Below, one piece after another: positions 7,900 to 15,990 of a stretch of 64,000 nt of DNA (position 1 is its first letter; each line of letters opens with the position of its first letter). The position numbers and the translations under genes were made by a program. The notes beneath the pieces are model-generated. The model saw nothing but the letters and a program-made list of their open reading frames with translations, ran no database searches and was not told the DNA's origin. Location: assembly GCF_002014965.1 (NCBI RefSeq), contig NZ_MUXT01000001.1:102218-166217 (forward strand), written 5' to 3'. This stretch comes from Moraxella canis. GTDB lineage: Bacteria > Pseudomonadota > Gammaproteobacteria > Pseudomonadales > Moraxellaceae.

Positions 7900-7922
7900 G
7901 GCTATGGTTCAAAAAGTATGCT
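7900..7922 (+). repeat. Left terminal inverted repeat of the IS1-family element
   Basis: This 23-base end pairs with 8676-8698 (19 of 23 positions). It contains the last codons of the transposase gene, which runs on the minus strand. Confidence 0.85.
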
Positions 7923-8625
7923 CACTAGACCCAGCCATAATTGATATAGTGAAACAATAAATCAAACGCTTTAAATGGTTAGACAACTTCTTTGAAAAAC
8001 AGCAGGTTTTCCTAAAAACTCGCCGAAGTCTGTGTCTAAATCGGTTGTTATTACCTTCAATATCAACCGTATAGCGTTTGCCTATCTTTTGAAAATCCAA
8101 ATCAAAAGCAGTTAAAAAACTATCCCAATTATCACAGCAAATATAACCAAAATCAATCTCTAATGCCTTAAGCTTGGCTCTTAACATTCTTGCTGTTTTT
8201 AGATTACGTTTACCCCAAGCAAAGCAAACAATTTCGCCAGTATCAGGTGCGTAAGCATACACAAGCCAAACTTTGTTTTTCTTACCCCCTACATATGTCC
8301 AAAATTCATCAACTTGTAATTTGTTGTAATAGCGTTGTTTAGGTTTTATCTGATGATTAGATTTTACTAATACATTCAATACTTTGTATTTACTGACTTG
8401 CTCAATGACGACAATGTCAGCAATGCTACAGCCTCGAACTAACATTAGACGTATTTTGTCATCAATAGAGCTTTGACATCCTTTGTAGGTAAGTTCTGAT
8501 TCATGGACAAATTGTCGATGACAATCTTTACATTGGTAGTTCAGTTTACCGTAGATTTTTTTGCCGTTTTTCTTTATACTTAAGCTTAGGCAGCTTGGGC
8601 ATTGGATAATAATTTGTGTCTTCAT
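7909..8625 (-). CDS. IS1-family transposase (single-frame InsAB-like)
   Basis: This DDE transposase moves the surrounding element. The 238 residues combine both halves of classical IS1 in one frame. An N-terminal zinc finger has Cys9/Cys12 and Cys32/Cys35 (CPSC...CKDC), followed by a helix-turn-helix region around 60-90. The catalytic domain has Asp106 in VDEFWTYVGG, Asp165 in CCDNWDS and Glu190 in VDIEGNNNRFRHRLRR, so all three catalytic acids are present. KRYTVDIE and CFSKK resemble the IS1 InsB C-terminal motifs. No frameshift or internal stop is seen, so the enzyme should be active. The 3' end of the gene lies within the left inverted repeat. Confidence 0.94.
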   Translation of the reverse strand: MKTQIIIQCPSCLSLSIKKNGKKIYGKLNYQCKDCHRQFVHESELTYKGCQSSIDDKIRLMLVRGCSIADIVVIEQVSKYKVLNVLVKSNHQIKPKQRYYNKLQVDEFWTYVGGKKNKVWLVYAYAPDTGEIVCFAWGKRNLKTARMLRAKLKALEIDFGYICCDNWDSFLTAFDLDFQKIGKRYTVDIEGNNNRFRHRLRRVFRKTCCFSKKLSNHLKRLIYCFTISIMAGSSEHTF

Positions 8626-8675
8626 AACCTCAAATTAACATCTTTTTCCCAAGTTGTCTTTACTATTTTTATCTC

Positions 8676-8698
8676 AGCATACTTTTCAAACCACTGCC
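8676..8698 (-). repeat. Right terminal inverted repeat of the IS1-family element
   Basis: Reverse complement of the left end with four mismatches; it lies upstream of the transposase and should carry its promoter region. Confidence 0.85.
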
Positions 8699-8706
8699 CT
8701 TATTTT
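8699..8706. repeat. Target-site duplication, right copy
   Basis: CTTATTTT, identical to 7892-7899, directly abuts the right inverted repeat. Confidence 0.88.
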
Positions 8707-8720
8707 TAAGTTACTTAATT

Positions 8721-8750
8721 AAAAACCCAGCTGTTTATGGCTGGGTTTTT
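8721..8750 (-). terminator. Terminator of the purMN operon (bidirectional)
   Basis: AAAAACCCAGC (8721-8731) pairs with GCTGGGTTTTT (8740-8750) around eight bases; on the minus strand the stem ends in T residues 40 bases after purN. It can also work on the plus strand. Confidence 0.87.
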
Positions 8751-8789
8751 ACTGTTTGAGAGTGCTAGCACCAAATCAACCAAAGCCTA

Positions 8790-9458
8790 TTAGGGCTGAT
8801 CTAGCCATAATTTCAGTGGTAGTGGCATCATGCTGCTACTGTTTGCCGTTTTGGCATCTTGAATGCTAATAACACCTTTAATGATCAAATCAATGGTAAA
8901 GGGCACCAGCTGATGCTCAAGCACTTGTACGCGCTTAGCTAAGGTTTCGGCACTATCGCCAGTGCGAACACTTAGCCATGCTTGGCTCAATACCTGCCCA
9001 GCATCCAGCTCAGCTGTTACCAAATGCACGCTGCAGCCATGGTGGTTATCGCCGGAGCGCAAGACTCTTTGATGAGTATCCAATCCCTTATAATTAGGTA
9101 ATAAAGAAGGATGCAGATTGATCATTGGGCAAGGCACGCTATGAATAAACTGAGCAGACAGCACGCGCATAAAGCCTGCCAATACGACCAAATCAGCTGA
9201 CCACTGCTGAATTTGCTCAAGCGCATGTTTCTCAAAAGTGCTGATACTCATGCGTTTGCCACTTGGCACATGAGATAGCACCGCCACTGGAATGCCCGCC
9301 TCTTTTGCTCGTGTAATAGCATAAGCATCTTCTCGATTGCTGATCACACCAACAAGATCGATTTCAAGATCACCTGATTTGACCCGATCAATTAAAACCT
9401 GCAAATTCGAGCCGCTGCCTGAGACCAGCACAGCCACTTTCATGCGTGCTTGACTCAT
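8790..9458 (-). CDS. purN: Phosphoribosylglycinamide formyltransferase 1 (GART)
   Basis: PurN transfers a formyl group from 10-formyltetrahydrofolate to glycinamide ribonucleotide in purine synthesis. The 222-residue protein has the phosphate-binding loop SGSGSNLQ near the N terminus, the catalytic Asn-His-Asp set represented by INLHPSLLPNYKG, and DNHHGCSVHLVTAELDAGQVL with the catalytic Asp. Its start overlaps the purM stop by one base (TAATG), so translation is coupled. The C-terminal 20 residues extend a little past the E. coli protein (212 residues). Confidence 0.97.
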   Translation of the reverse strand: MSQARMKVAVLVSGSGSNLQVLIDRVKSGDLEIDLVGVISNREDAYAITRAKEAGIPVAVLSHVPSGKRMSISTFEKHALEQIQQWSADLVVLAGFMRVLSAQFIHSVPCPMINLHPSLLPNYKGLDTHQRVLRSGDNHHGCSVHLVTAELDAGQVLSQAWLSVRTGDSAETLAKRVQVLEHQLVPFTIDLIIKGVISIQDAKTANSSSMMPLPLKLWLDQP

Positions 9459-10504
9459 TAGGCGTACACCACCGCATCACCAGTGCGCTCAACGATTTCA
9501 CCAATTCTCCAAACTTGCTCACCTTGAGCAGTAAGTTCACTCGTCGCCTGTTCGGCTTGATCGGCAGGAATAACCAAAATAAACCCAACGCCGCAGTTGA
9601 AGGTGCGATACATCTCTAAAGTTTGGATGTTTCCGCCCTGTTGTAGCCATTGAAAGACTTCAGGCAGAGTCCAACTTTGGGTGTCAATTTGCGCTGCCAA
9701 ATGATCAGGCAATACACGGGGCAAATTCTCAGTCAAGCCGCCGCCGGTGATGTGCGCCATGGCGTGAATATTAGCATTACCCAAGGATTTTTGTAGGGCA
9801 TTGACAGACTTGACATAAATGCGTGTTGGTGCCATCAGTGCATCTGCCAAGCTAGTACCATCAGCCAAAGTATGTGCATTAACATCGGTATTGGTTACTT
9901 CAATCACTTTGCGAACCAAAGAATAACCATTTGAATGCACGCCGCTAGATGCCAAAGCAAGCAAAACATCGCCCTTTTGAACATGCTCACCGGTGATCAC
10001 TTCTGACTCTTCAACCACACCGACACAAAAGCCTGCCAAATCATAGTCTTCATCTTGATACATGCCGGGCATTTCTGCAGTCTCACCGCCAATCAGTGCG
10101 CAATTTGCTAATTGACAGCCCTCGCCAATACCTGCAATAACAGTCGCGGCAGTATCGACATCAAGCTTACCTGTAGCATAATAATCTAAGAAAAACAGCG
10201 GCTCAGCCCCACAAACCAACAAATCATTCACACACATTGCCACCAGATCTTGACCAATCGTTTCATGGCGGTTAAGCTGTAGCGCAAGCTTAAGCTTGGT
10301 GCCAACGCCGTCCGTGCCTGACACAAGCAGTGGTGATTTATAGCCAGTCGGAATGCGGCAAAGCGCCCCAAATCCGCCCAAGCCACCCACCACTTCAGGA
10401 CGACTGGTCGCTTTGGCAACCGATTTGATACGCGCAACCAGCGCCTCGCCTGCGTCAATATCTACGCCTGCATCTTTGTAGCTGAGTGAGGTTTGGTCTG
10501 TCAT
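9458..10504 (-). CDS. purM: Phosphoribosylformylglycinamidine cyclo-ligase (AIR synthetase)
   Basis: PurM closes the imidazole ring of formylglycinamidine ribonucleotide with ATP, the fifth step of purine synthesis. The 348-residue protein has the family start [30 protein letters not shown] in the ATP-binding region, and the glycine-rich [13 protein letters not shown] near the middle. Length matches E. coli PurM (345). It heads the purMN operon and faces away from perM; in Pseudomonas and Acinetobacter the same four genes purN-purM-perM-hda lie together. Confidence 0.98.
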   Translation of the reverse strand: MTDQTSLSYKDAGVDIDAGEALVARIKSVAKATSRPEVVGGLGGFGALCRIPTGYKSPLLVSGTDGVGTKLKLALQLNRHETIGQDLVAMCVNDLLVCGAEPLFFLDYYATGKLDVDTAATVIAGIGEGCQLANCALIGGETAEMPGMYQDEDYDLAGFCVGVVEESEVITGEHVQKGDVLLALASSGVHSNGYSLVRKVIEVTNTDVNAHTLADGTSLADALMAPTRIYVKSVNALQKSLGNANIHAMAHITGGGLTENLPRVLPDHLAAQIDTQSWTLPEVFQWLQQGGNIQTLEMYRTFNCGVGFILVIPADQAEQATSELTAQGEQVWRIGEIVERTGDAVVYA

Positions 10505-10547
10505 GTTTTACCCTTATTAAAAATGAGATGTTACTTAAATTTGAATA

Positions 10548-10556
10548 ATTATATCA
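10548..10556 (-). promoter_or_regulatory. Extended -10 promoter candidate of purMN
   Basis: On the minus strand TGA-TATAAT (a TGn extended -10) lies about 45 bases before purM. No convincing -35 box is seen, which is tolerated by extended -10 promoters. No PurR-like operator was recognised in 10505-10764. Confidence 0.45.
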
Positions 10557-10764
10557 AATTTTAACCCAAAATATTAGATTTGCCCTGAATTTATTTGACG
10601 GTCTTCTATGGTTAAAATTAAGCTATTTTGCGATTTTGATGACAGCTACCAAGATTTATCAAAAATAATGATTGATTAAAATATACATAAAATTACGTGT
10701 AAATTTAAATAAAATCACCTACAATATCAGGCATCATCTTCCCCCTTTCATGCTTTGAGTTTTC

Positions 10765-11874
10765 ATGTATCCAGCCAAAATTGATCCTTTTTTTCGCCGT
10801 TTGTTTATTTTAGCGGCGCTGTGTGTGTTTTTATATGCTTTGTTCTTGATGAAGGCGGTTATCGCGCCTTTCATTGCAGCATTTATTTTGGCATATTTTT
10901 TAAATCCTTTGGTTAGCCGCCTTGCTTTAATCATGCCAAGAATTTTGGCGATCTCGGTGGTTTATATCAGCTGCGTGATTGTCGCCAGTGCGCTGATCAT
11001 TTGGTTGGTGCCGATGATGTGGGCTCAATTACAGCTTCTTTGGGAGTCGTTACCCAAAATCATCGCTTGGTATAATGACGTGGGTAGAAGCTGGATTGCA
11101 CGGTATACCGACAATGAGCTTTTGCCGCTGGATATTGATTTGATTTCTAATACGGCATTAACCTATTTTCAAAATAATTATCAAGTAAATGATGTCCAAG
11201 ACTTGATTAAGCAAGTATTTAGCTCAGGTCTTACGGCAGCCAATAATATCGGCTTGATAGTCATGGTGCCAATTTTGACGTTTTATTTTTTATTGGGTTG
11301 GGATCAGCGACTGCACACTTGGAAGCTGTCTGTGCCCAAGCCTTATACCCATAAGGTTGTTAGAATTGCTCGTGACTGCGATGCCGCTTTGATGAATTTT
11401 GCCAAAGGTCAGTTTTTGGTAATGCTGCTGCTTGGAGCCATTTATGCCATTCAGCTGCAGCTGATTGGTCTGCAACTGGGATTGATCATCGGTATCACAG
11501 CAGGCATTGCAAGCTTTGTGCCTTATTTGGGTTTTGGCATTGGTATTATCGCGGCGCTGATCGCAGGACTGTTTCAATTTGGGTTAGATTGGATCTATTT
11601 GGGTCTGATTTTTGGCGCATTTATGGTTGGGCAGGCGGTTGAAGGCTACATTCTACAGCCTTTATTATTGGGTGATAAAATTGGCTTGTCGCCTTTATGG
11701 GTAATTTTTGCCGTATTGGCAGGCGCATCTTTATTTGGATTTGTAGGTATGTTAATTGCCTTGCCTGTTTCTGCCGTGATCAATGTTTTGTTTCACTATG
11801 CTTATGATGCCTATTTATGCAGTGATTGGCACGAAGGTCAAAGACAGCTGCCTTTATGGAAAGAAGACGACTGA
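10765..11874 (+). CDS. perM: AI-2E family transporter (PerM/YfgO-like permease)
   Basis: A polytopic inner-membrane protein of the AI-2E transporter superfamily, whose members export autoinducer-2 or act as Na+/H+ antiporters; the substrate here is unknown. The 369-residue protein has two N-terminal hydrophobic segments around 14-55, another near 65-90, a soluble stretch near 90-155, then a hydrophobic C-terminal half including PVLTFYFLLGWD-like sequence near 165-180 and IGITAGIASFVPYLGFGIG near 235-255, the best conserved family motif. Length is typical (E. coli PerM 353). hda follows after 160 bases with its own promoter candidate, an order conserved in pseudomonads. The true start may be this ATG, since no better one lies nearby. 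Confidence 0.9.
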   Translation: MYPAKIDPFFRRLFILAALCVFLYALFLMKAVIAPFIAAFILAYFLNPLVSRLALIMPRILAISVVYISCVIVASALIIWLVPMMWAQLQLLWESLPKIIAWYNDVGRSWIARYTDNELLPLDIDLISNTALTYFQNNYQVNDVQDLIKQVFSSGLTAANNIGLIVMVPILTFYFLLGWDQRLHTWKLSVPKPYTHKVVRIARDCDAALMNFAKGQFLVMLLLGAIYAIQLQLIGLQLGLIIGITAGIASFVPYLGFGIGIIAALIAGLFQFGLDWIYLGLIFGAFMVGQAVEGYILQPLLLGDKIGLSPLWVIFAVLAGASLFGFVGMLIALPVSAVINVLFHYAYDAYLCSDWHEGQRQLPLWKEDD

Positions 11875-11896
11875 ACTCGTATTTGGTATAAATCAC

Positions 11897-11926
11897 TTGC
11901 GCAAAATGCACAAAATATGGTATATA
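11897..11926 (+). promoter_or_regulatory. Promoter candidate of hda
   Basis: TTGCGC (11897-11902), an extended -10 TGG-TATATA (11918-11926), spacer 18. It lies about 110 bases before hda. Confidence 0.5.
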
Positions 11927-12035
11927 TAGCCACTAAAAAACACAAGAAGTGTCATTTTCACTCATTATTTATAGGCTTTTGAACCATAACGATAAAAACC
12001 AAAATGCGCTATGAACACCCATCAAGGCTGTCATC

Positions 12036-12815
12036 ATGACTGAAGCAATACAAGATTCATTGAATTTGGACATTCGCCCCGAAGCATCGCTTGATGATTT
12101 TCGATCCTCAAGTTACCGCTCCATTTTGGACGCTGTTGATAAATTGGTACAAGGCAGTTTGCGCGAGCTGTTCATTGTTGGTGCTTCCGGCTTTGGCAAG
12201 ACGCATTTGGCAAGCGCCATCTATGAGCATTATACCTCTATGACCTCAAAGATGGTCATCAGCTTAAATTTAACCGAGCTGATAGAACAAGATCCGCATG
12301 CGAGCGCGCTTGTCGGGCTTGAGATGTTTGATTTGATCATTGTAGATGATCTACAAATGGTTCGGCACAGCTACGAATGGCAAGAAGGCTTATTTCATCT
12401 GATTAACCGCATTCGTGAGCACCAAAAACAGATACTATATCTGGCAGATGATCCGGCGCGTGAGCTACAAATTGGATTACTGGATCTGCATACTCGGCTG
12501 TCGCTTGCGCCGATGCTGACTTTACCGGATAATGATGATATTAATGATCGCCGCATCTTGCTTGAAGTCATTTTAAAGAAAAAAAACTGGAAACTGCCTG
12601 AAGAAATTTTTGAGTATTTGCTTGAAGAAGGTCCTAGAAATGCTGGGGACATTAACACCGTTCTCGATCACATTCGACCTTTGCTAACACGCCTGTCACG
12701 TGTACAAATTCCCAAAAAAACCATTACAGAAGCCAAGCAAATTATCTTACACGAAACATTCATGCTTGAAATCAGCGATAATACCGATTCCGATTTTGGT
12801 CATCCGCTGATTTAA
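12036..12815 (+). CDS. hda: DnaA regulatory inactivator Hda
   Basis: Hda is an AAA+ DnaA homologue that, with the DNA-loaded beta clamp, stimulates hydrolysis of DnaA-bound ATP and so prevents re-initiation of replication. The 259-residue protein has Walker A GASGFGKTH (49-57), Walker B LIIVDDLQMV, and the Box VII-like region with TRLS. It lacks the DNA-binding domain IV of DnaA, which separates it from DnaA itself. The N terminus, QDSLNLDIRPEASLDDF, contains a clamp-binding-like stretch (QDSLNLD). It is about 25 residues longer than E. coli Hda at its C-terminal end. Confidence 0.95.
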   Translation: MTEAIQDSLNLDIRPEASLDDFRSSSYRSILDAVDKLVQGSLRELFIVGASGFGKTHLASAIYEHYTSMTSKMVISLNLTELIEQDPHASALVGLEMFDLIIVDDLQMVRHSYEWQEGLFHLINRIREHQKQILYLADDPARELQIGLLDLHTRLSLAPMLTLPDNDDINDRRILLEVILKKKNWKLPEEIFEYLLEEGPRNAGDINTVLDHIRPLLTRLSRVQIPKKTITEAKQIILHETFMLEISDNTDSDFGHPLI

Positions 12816-12893
12816 AATTAAGGGAAATACTAGCAATATCGCCCAATTAATGGTATGTTATGCCACATATATCGCCAACAAAAAGGATATTTT

Positions 12894-13541
12894 ATGAAAA
12901 AAGTCAGCCTAGGCTTGCTCGCTAGCGCCCTACTCAGCACCGCTGCCGCTGCCCAAGTTCAGCTTAATGTTGATGATAACATTAAGGTAACCGCGATTAA
13001 CGGTCAAGAAATTCGTCATGGGTTGTTACAGCCTCTACAACGAAATTTCACCCTGGAGCCAGGTCGTCATGTGATTACAGCACGTTATGATCGGTTGTTT
13101 GAGCTGCGTAATGATGAGCATGATTATCTTAAATCAAGCAATATCACCGTGACCGCAAATTTTGCTGATAACCAAACGTATCAGCTGGTCATGCCAAATC
13201 AGCCAAGAGAGTATCAAGCTGCGAAAGAATATGCCAAAGCACCCAGCTTAGCAGTGTCACACAATGGTCAAATCATCGCTCAAGAAGATGCAAAAGAAGG
13301 TGAGCGTCAAGGTCTTTTGAGCGGCATTACAGGGGCGATCGGCGGGATGTTCAGCCGTGGTGATTCTGCTGTTGTATCCAATCAAAAAGCAATCGCTGCA
13401 ATCGATAATAGCCAGTCTAATAACACGCCGACCTCAAACACATCGCCGCGTGCTAATAACAATTTGGATGGCTTTATGCAAATTTGGCTGAATGCTAGCG
13501 ATGAAGAGCGTGAAAAGATCCGTCGGTGGATTGAACAATAA
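12894..13541 (+). CDS. DUF2057 (YccT-like) periplasmic protein
   Basis: A 215-residue exported protein of unknown function resembling the DUF2057/YccT family. An ATG 39 bases further upstream is in frame, but AAAAGGATAT sits before the ATG at 12894, and this start gives a proper signal peptide (MKKVSLGLLASALLSTAAAA, cleavage after AQA-like residues near 21). The mature part has the family features: NVDDNIKVTAINGQE, then an LEPGRHVITARYDRLFE region, and a low-complexity Ser/Asn/Thr stretch near residues 175-200. The C terminus ends MQIWLNASDEEREKIRRWIEQ, a helical tail seen in several members. It stands alone between hda and the convergent zupT. Confidence 0.85.
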   Translation: MKKVSLGLLASALLSTAAAAQVQLNVDDNIKVTAINGQEIRHGLLQPLQRNFTLEPGRHVITARYDRLFELRNDEHDYLKSSNITVTANFADNQTYQLVMPNQPREYQAAKEYAKAPSLAVSHNGQIIAQEDAKEGERQGLLSGITGAIGGMFSRGDSAVVSNQKAIAAIDNSQSNNTPTSNTSPRANNNLDGFMQIWLNASDEEREKIRRWIEQ

Positions 13542-13551
13542 TTAGCCCATA

Positions 13552-13580
13552 AAAAGCTCTGTAAAAGCAGAGCTTTTTTA
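13552..13580. terminator. Bidirectional terminator between the DUF2057 gene and zupT
   Basis: AAAAAGCTCTG (13552-13562) pairs with CAGAGCTTTTT (13569-13579), with T runs on both strands; it serves the two convergent genes. Confidence 0.9.
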
Positions 13581-13583
13581 ATG

Positions 13584-14420
13584 CTATAAGTTAAATAGCG
13601 CCAAACTGATGGCAATCATACCCATGCCGCCCACCAGTCCATACACTGTTTCGTGTCCATCAGAATAACGCTTGGCAGCGGGCAGCAGCTCATCCATCGC
13701 CAAAAACACCATCGCCCCTGCAATAATCCCAAATACCCACCCAAAGACATTAGGTGATAAAAATGGTGCCAAAATCACATAACCCAAAATGGCGCCCATC
13801 GGTTCTGCAAGCCCTGAAATAAAGCAGCATAAAACGGTCAAGCGCTTGTTTTGAGTGGCGAAGTAAATGGGGGCGGCGATTGAGATCCCTTCAGGAATAT
13901 TATGTACGGCGATCGCAAATGCCAAAGGCGCGCCAAGCGTTGGGCTTTCTAAAGTAGCAAAGAATGTCGCCAAGCCCTCAGGGAAATTATGCGCAGTAAT
14001 CGCAAATGCCGACATCAGCCCAATTCTTTTTAAATAGCTTTGGGTTTTGTCTTGAAACTTTGGATCATTGACATCAAGCGTCTCATGCGGATTTGGGATC
14101 AGGCGATCCAAAAGTAAAATTGCCAACAATCCTGCCAAAAAGGCAAAAGTTGCCCAAGTAAACCCAATTTTACTCATTTCATCAAAACTTTGAACCGACT
14201 TTGAGAATATTTCAGTCAAAGAAACAAAGACCATCGCCCCAGCCGAAAATGCCAAACCAAAAGCCAAGATGCGCGGGCTGGGCGTTTTTTGAAAAAAAAC
14301 CAAGGCGCTACCGAGCACCGTCGCAAGACCTGCAGCAAGTGTGATCAAAAACGCGATTGCTACATTATCTACAATCATAAAGCCATTCATCGCATAGGTA
14401 TAAAAATAGTCAGTTACCAA
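13584..14420 (-). CDS. zupT: ZIP-family zinc/divalent metal transporter ZupT
   Basis: ZupT imports zinc and other divalent metals across the inner membrane. The 278-residue protein has about eight hydrophobic segments and the two metal-binding signatures of the family: HNFPEG (144-149) and HNIPEG (173-178). Between segments there is a histidine/acid-containing loop, NPHETLDVNDPKFQDKTQ near 110-127. The GAMVFVSLTEIF stretch near 61-72 matches the conserved TM2. A later start at codon 11 (MNGF) or 15 is possible, as E. coli ZupT begins directly with its first membrane helix. No Zur operator was recognised upstream. Confidence 0.94.
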   Translation of the reverse strand: MVTDYFYTYAMNGFMIVDNVAIAFLITLAAGLATVLGSALVFFQKTPSPRILAFGLAFSAGAMVFVSLTEIFSKSVQSFDEMSKIGFTWATFAFLAGLLAILLLDRLIPNPHETLDVNDPKFQDKTQSYLKRIGLMSAFAITAHNFPEGLATFFATLESPTLGAPLAFAIAVHNIPEGISIAAPIYFATQNKRLTVLCCFISGLAEPMGAILGYVILAPFLSPNVFGWVFGIIAGAMVFLAMDELLPAAKRYSDGHETVYGLVGGMGMIAISLALFNL

Positions 14421-14479
14421 TTGAGCAAGATACCACTGACCAAATCAAAAATCCAGTAAAATCATTCACTCATTCATAA

Positions 14480-14514
14480 AAAAAGCTCATCACATATATA
14501 CGATGAGCTTTTTT
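14480..14514 (-). terminator. Terminator after rplU-rpmA
   Basis: AAAAAGCTCATC (14480-14491) pairs with GATGAGCTTTTT (14502-14513), with T residues on the minus strand, 22 bases after rpmA. It also has a T run on the plus strand. Confidence 0.87.
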
Positions 14515-14535
14515 AGTGGATCTATTTATCGCAAA

Positions 14536-14793
14536 TTATTTTGCTAAAACAGAAACGTAACGACGGTTAAATTGACCTTTAGTTTCAAATTTAACTACGC
14601 CCTCAGTCAAGGCAAATAGCGTATGGTCACGACCCATACCTACACCTTCACCGGCATGGAATTCAGTACCACGTTGACGAACGATGATGTTACCAGCAAC
14701 AACATCTTGACCACCAAATACTTTTACGCCAAGCATTTTTGGGTTAGAATCACGACCGTTACGAGTAGAACCTGCGGCTTTTTTATGTGCCAT
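14536..14793 (-). CDS. rpmA: 50S ribosomal protein L27
   Basis: L27 lies close to the peptidyl transferase centre of the ribosome. The frame is open further upstream, but the conserved N terminus [19 protein letters not shown] begins at 14793, preceded by AGGAGAT, giving 85 residues, the normal length. Its N-terminal tail has the standard MAHKKA form with no cleavable extension. It follows rplU by 64 bases in the usual rplU-rpmA operon. obgE, often third in this operon, is absent. Confidence 0.98.
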   Translation of the reverse strand: MAHKKAAGSTRNGRDSNPKMLGVKVFGGQDVVAGNIIVRQRGTEFHAGEGVGMGRDHTLFALTEGVVKFETKGQFNRRYVSVLAK

Positions 14794-14857
14794 GAGAATA
14801 TCTCCTGTTAAAATACCGATGGGCAATGCCCTAGGTATCAAATACTAATGTGGTGAA

Positions 14858-15169
14858 TTAAGCGTTGATGGCTTTGATTTTTAGCTCAGTGAACCATTGA
14901 CGGTGACCTTGCTCTTTGTGGTAGTGCTTACGACGACGATGCTTTACGATGCGCACCTTCTTGCCACGACCATGCTCAACCACTTCAGCTTCTACACTCG
15001 CACCAGCAACCAAAGGCGCACCGATTTTGATGTCAGCGCCATCAACAACCATTAGCACGTCTTCAATGTTTAGCGTCTCGCCTTTTTCAGCTTTTAGCAG
15101 TTCAACTTTCAAAGTTTCGCCAACGCTAACACGGTGTTGTTTACCGCCGCTTTTAATTACTGCGTACAT
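14858..15169 (-). CDS. rplU: 50S ribosomal protein L21
   Basis: L21 is a large-subunit protein that binds 23S rRNA. The 103-residue protein starts [18 protein letters not shown] and has [18 protein letters not shown] near the end, the family signature. First gene of the rplU-rpmA operon; a promoter is predicted 90 bases upstream. Confidence 0.98.
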   Translation of the reverse strand: MYAVIKSGGKQHRVSVGETLKVELLKAEKGETLNIEDVLMVVDGADIKIGAPLVAGASVEAEVVEHGRGKKVRIVKHRRRKHYHKEQGHRQWFTELKIKAINA

Positions 15170-15258
15170 CTTGAGTTCTCCAGATAAACCTGTGTGCCGT
15201 GGTCATCCCTTTGATGACTCTTGATAACGAACACGACAAGGATGCAAAATAAGGCGGT

Positions 15259-15287
15259 ATTATATAAAATTCTGCCAAAAAACGCAA
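15259..15287 (-). promoter_or_regulatory. Sigma70 promoter of rplU-rpmA
   Basis: On the minus strand TTGCGT (15282-15287) and perfect TATAAT (15259-15264) are 17 bases apart; the leader before rplU would be about 83 bases. Confidence 0.72.
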
Positions 15288-15348
15288 GATAATTTTCAAA
15301 ATTTTGTTCATTATTAGACAGCTTGCATAGACTGCCAAATAGCTGTCG

Positions 15349-15747
15349 TCAATCCATCACCTGATCAGCATGCGCGCGTATCTTGATCATTAGATCTGAT
15401 ACCATTTGTGCTGTAAAGCGTGTGTTTAGATTCAGGATGAGCACATCGCCAAGCTGACGCTCGGCCATCACCGCCTGATCGTCAAGCGTAATAATCGCGA
15501 CTTGATTACCTTGGCGGCTGATGAGCAGGCGATTGGATTTGGGCACAATATCAAAGCCAGGCAGACTTGCTGATAGCATATGATAGAGCTTTTGGCGCTG
15601 AGATTTAAGCGGATCGGTGTTTGATAATGCCAAGGTATTACCCAAAGAGCGCTTTGATGGGCGCTTGAGAGCAGGCTTTATAAGCGCCAACAAAAACAGC
15701 ACCCCTAACAATAAACACAGTCCAATCAACCAACTTAACGCGCTCAC
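15349..15747 (-). CDS. Hypothetical membrane-anchored protein
   Basis: I do not recognise a family. The 132-residue protein has one strong hydrophobic segment at residues 6-27, then a basic stretch (KRPSKRS) that would keep the N terminus out and the rest in the cytoplasm, then a soluble part of about 90 residues of mixed helix and strand. The end, FTAQMVSDLMIKIRAHADQVMD, looks helical. It stands alone between the rplU promoter and the tnpB element, in the same orientation as both. The codon use looks like that of the neighbouring core genes, and an N-terminal membrane anchor gives some support for it being real. Confidence 0.65.
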   Translation of the reverse strand: MSALSWLIGLCLLLGVLFLLALIKPALKRPSKRSLGNTLALSNTDPLKSQRQKLYHMLSASLPGFDIVPKSNRLLISRQGNQVAIITLDDQAVMAERQLGDVLILNLNTRFTAQMVSDLMIKIRAHADQVMD

Positions 15748-15843
15748 AGATTTTTCCTAAAAATTGGGCGATCCATCAAAGGATTATTCTCACCACATTT
15801 AGCAACATCAACTCCCAGCATACCCTTATTTTAAAATGATCGC

Positions 15844-15990
15844 AGTGGATGTAGATGTCATTATTGACTTCCTCCCCGCCCTATCGTTTGGGGATTCCTA
15901 CAGCTAGACGGTCAAGCCCGACCGCAAGAATGTTCCGACTGGCATTGATATCTCTATCATGCCGTGTGCCACACTTTGCACAAGTCCATT
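15844..15990 (-). ncRNA. Putative omega/right-end RNA (reRNA) of the tnpB element with flanking guide
   Basis: In TnpB elements the guide RNA is transcribed from the 3' part of tnpB through the right end, and the first bases beyond the element act as guide. Here the end of tnpB reads into ATCCCC...GGGGAGGAAGTCAA, a right-end hairpin with CCCC/GGGG arms. If the element ends at GTCAA (15864), the guide would be the 15-20 bases at about 15863-15844. The extent of the scaffold, which overlaps the tnpB 3' end, is a guess. Confidence 0.4.

Larger units (their letters stand above)
7900..8698 (-). mobile_element. Complete IS1-family insertion sequence
   Basis: The element is 799 bases long. Its 23-base terminal repeats (7900-7922 and 8676-8698 in reverse complement) share 19 of 23 positions and both begin GGC in the outward-in direction; the inner 17 bases match at 15. 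It is flanked by an exact 8-base direct repeat. It encodes one intact transposase rather than the frameshifted insA/insB pair of classical IS1, as in the single-frame subgroup of the family. It sits between the tRNA-Asn terminator and the purN terminator and disrupts no gene. The perfect duplication and intact frame suggest a fairly recent insertion. Confidence 0.92.
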
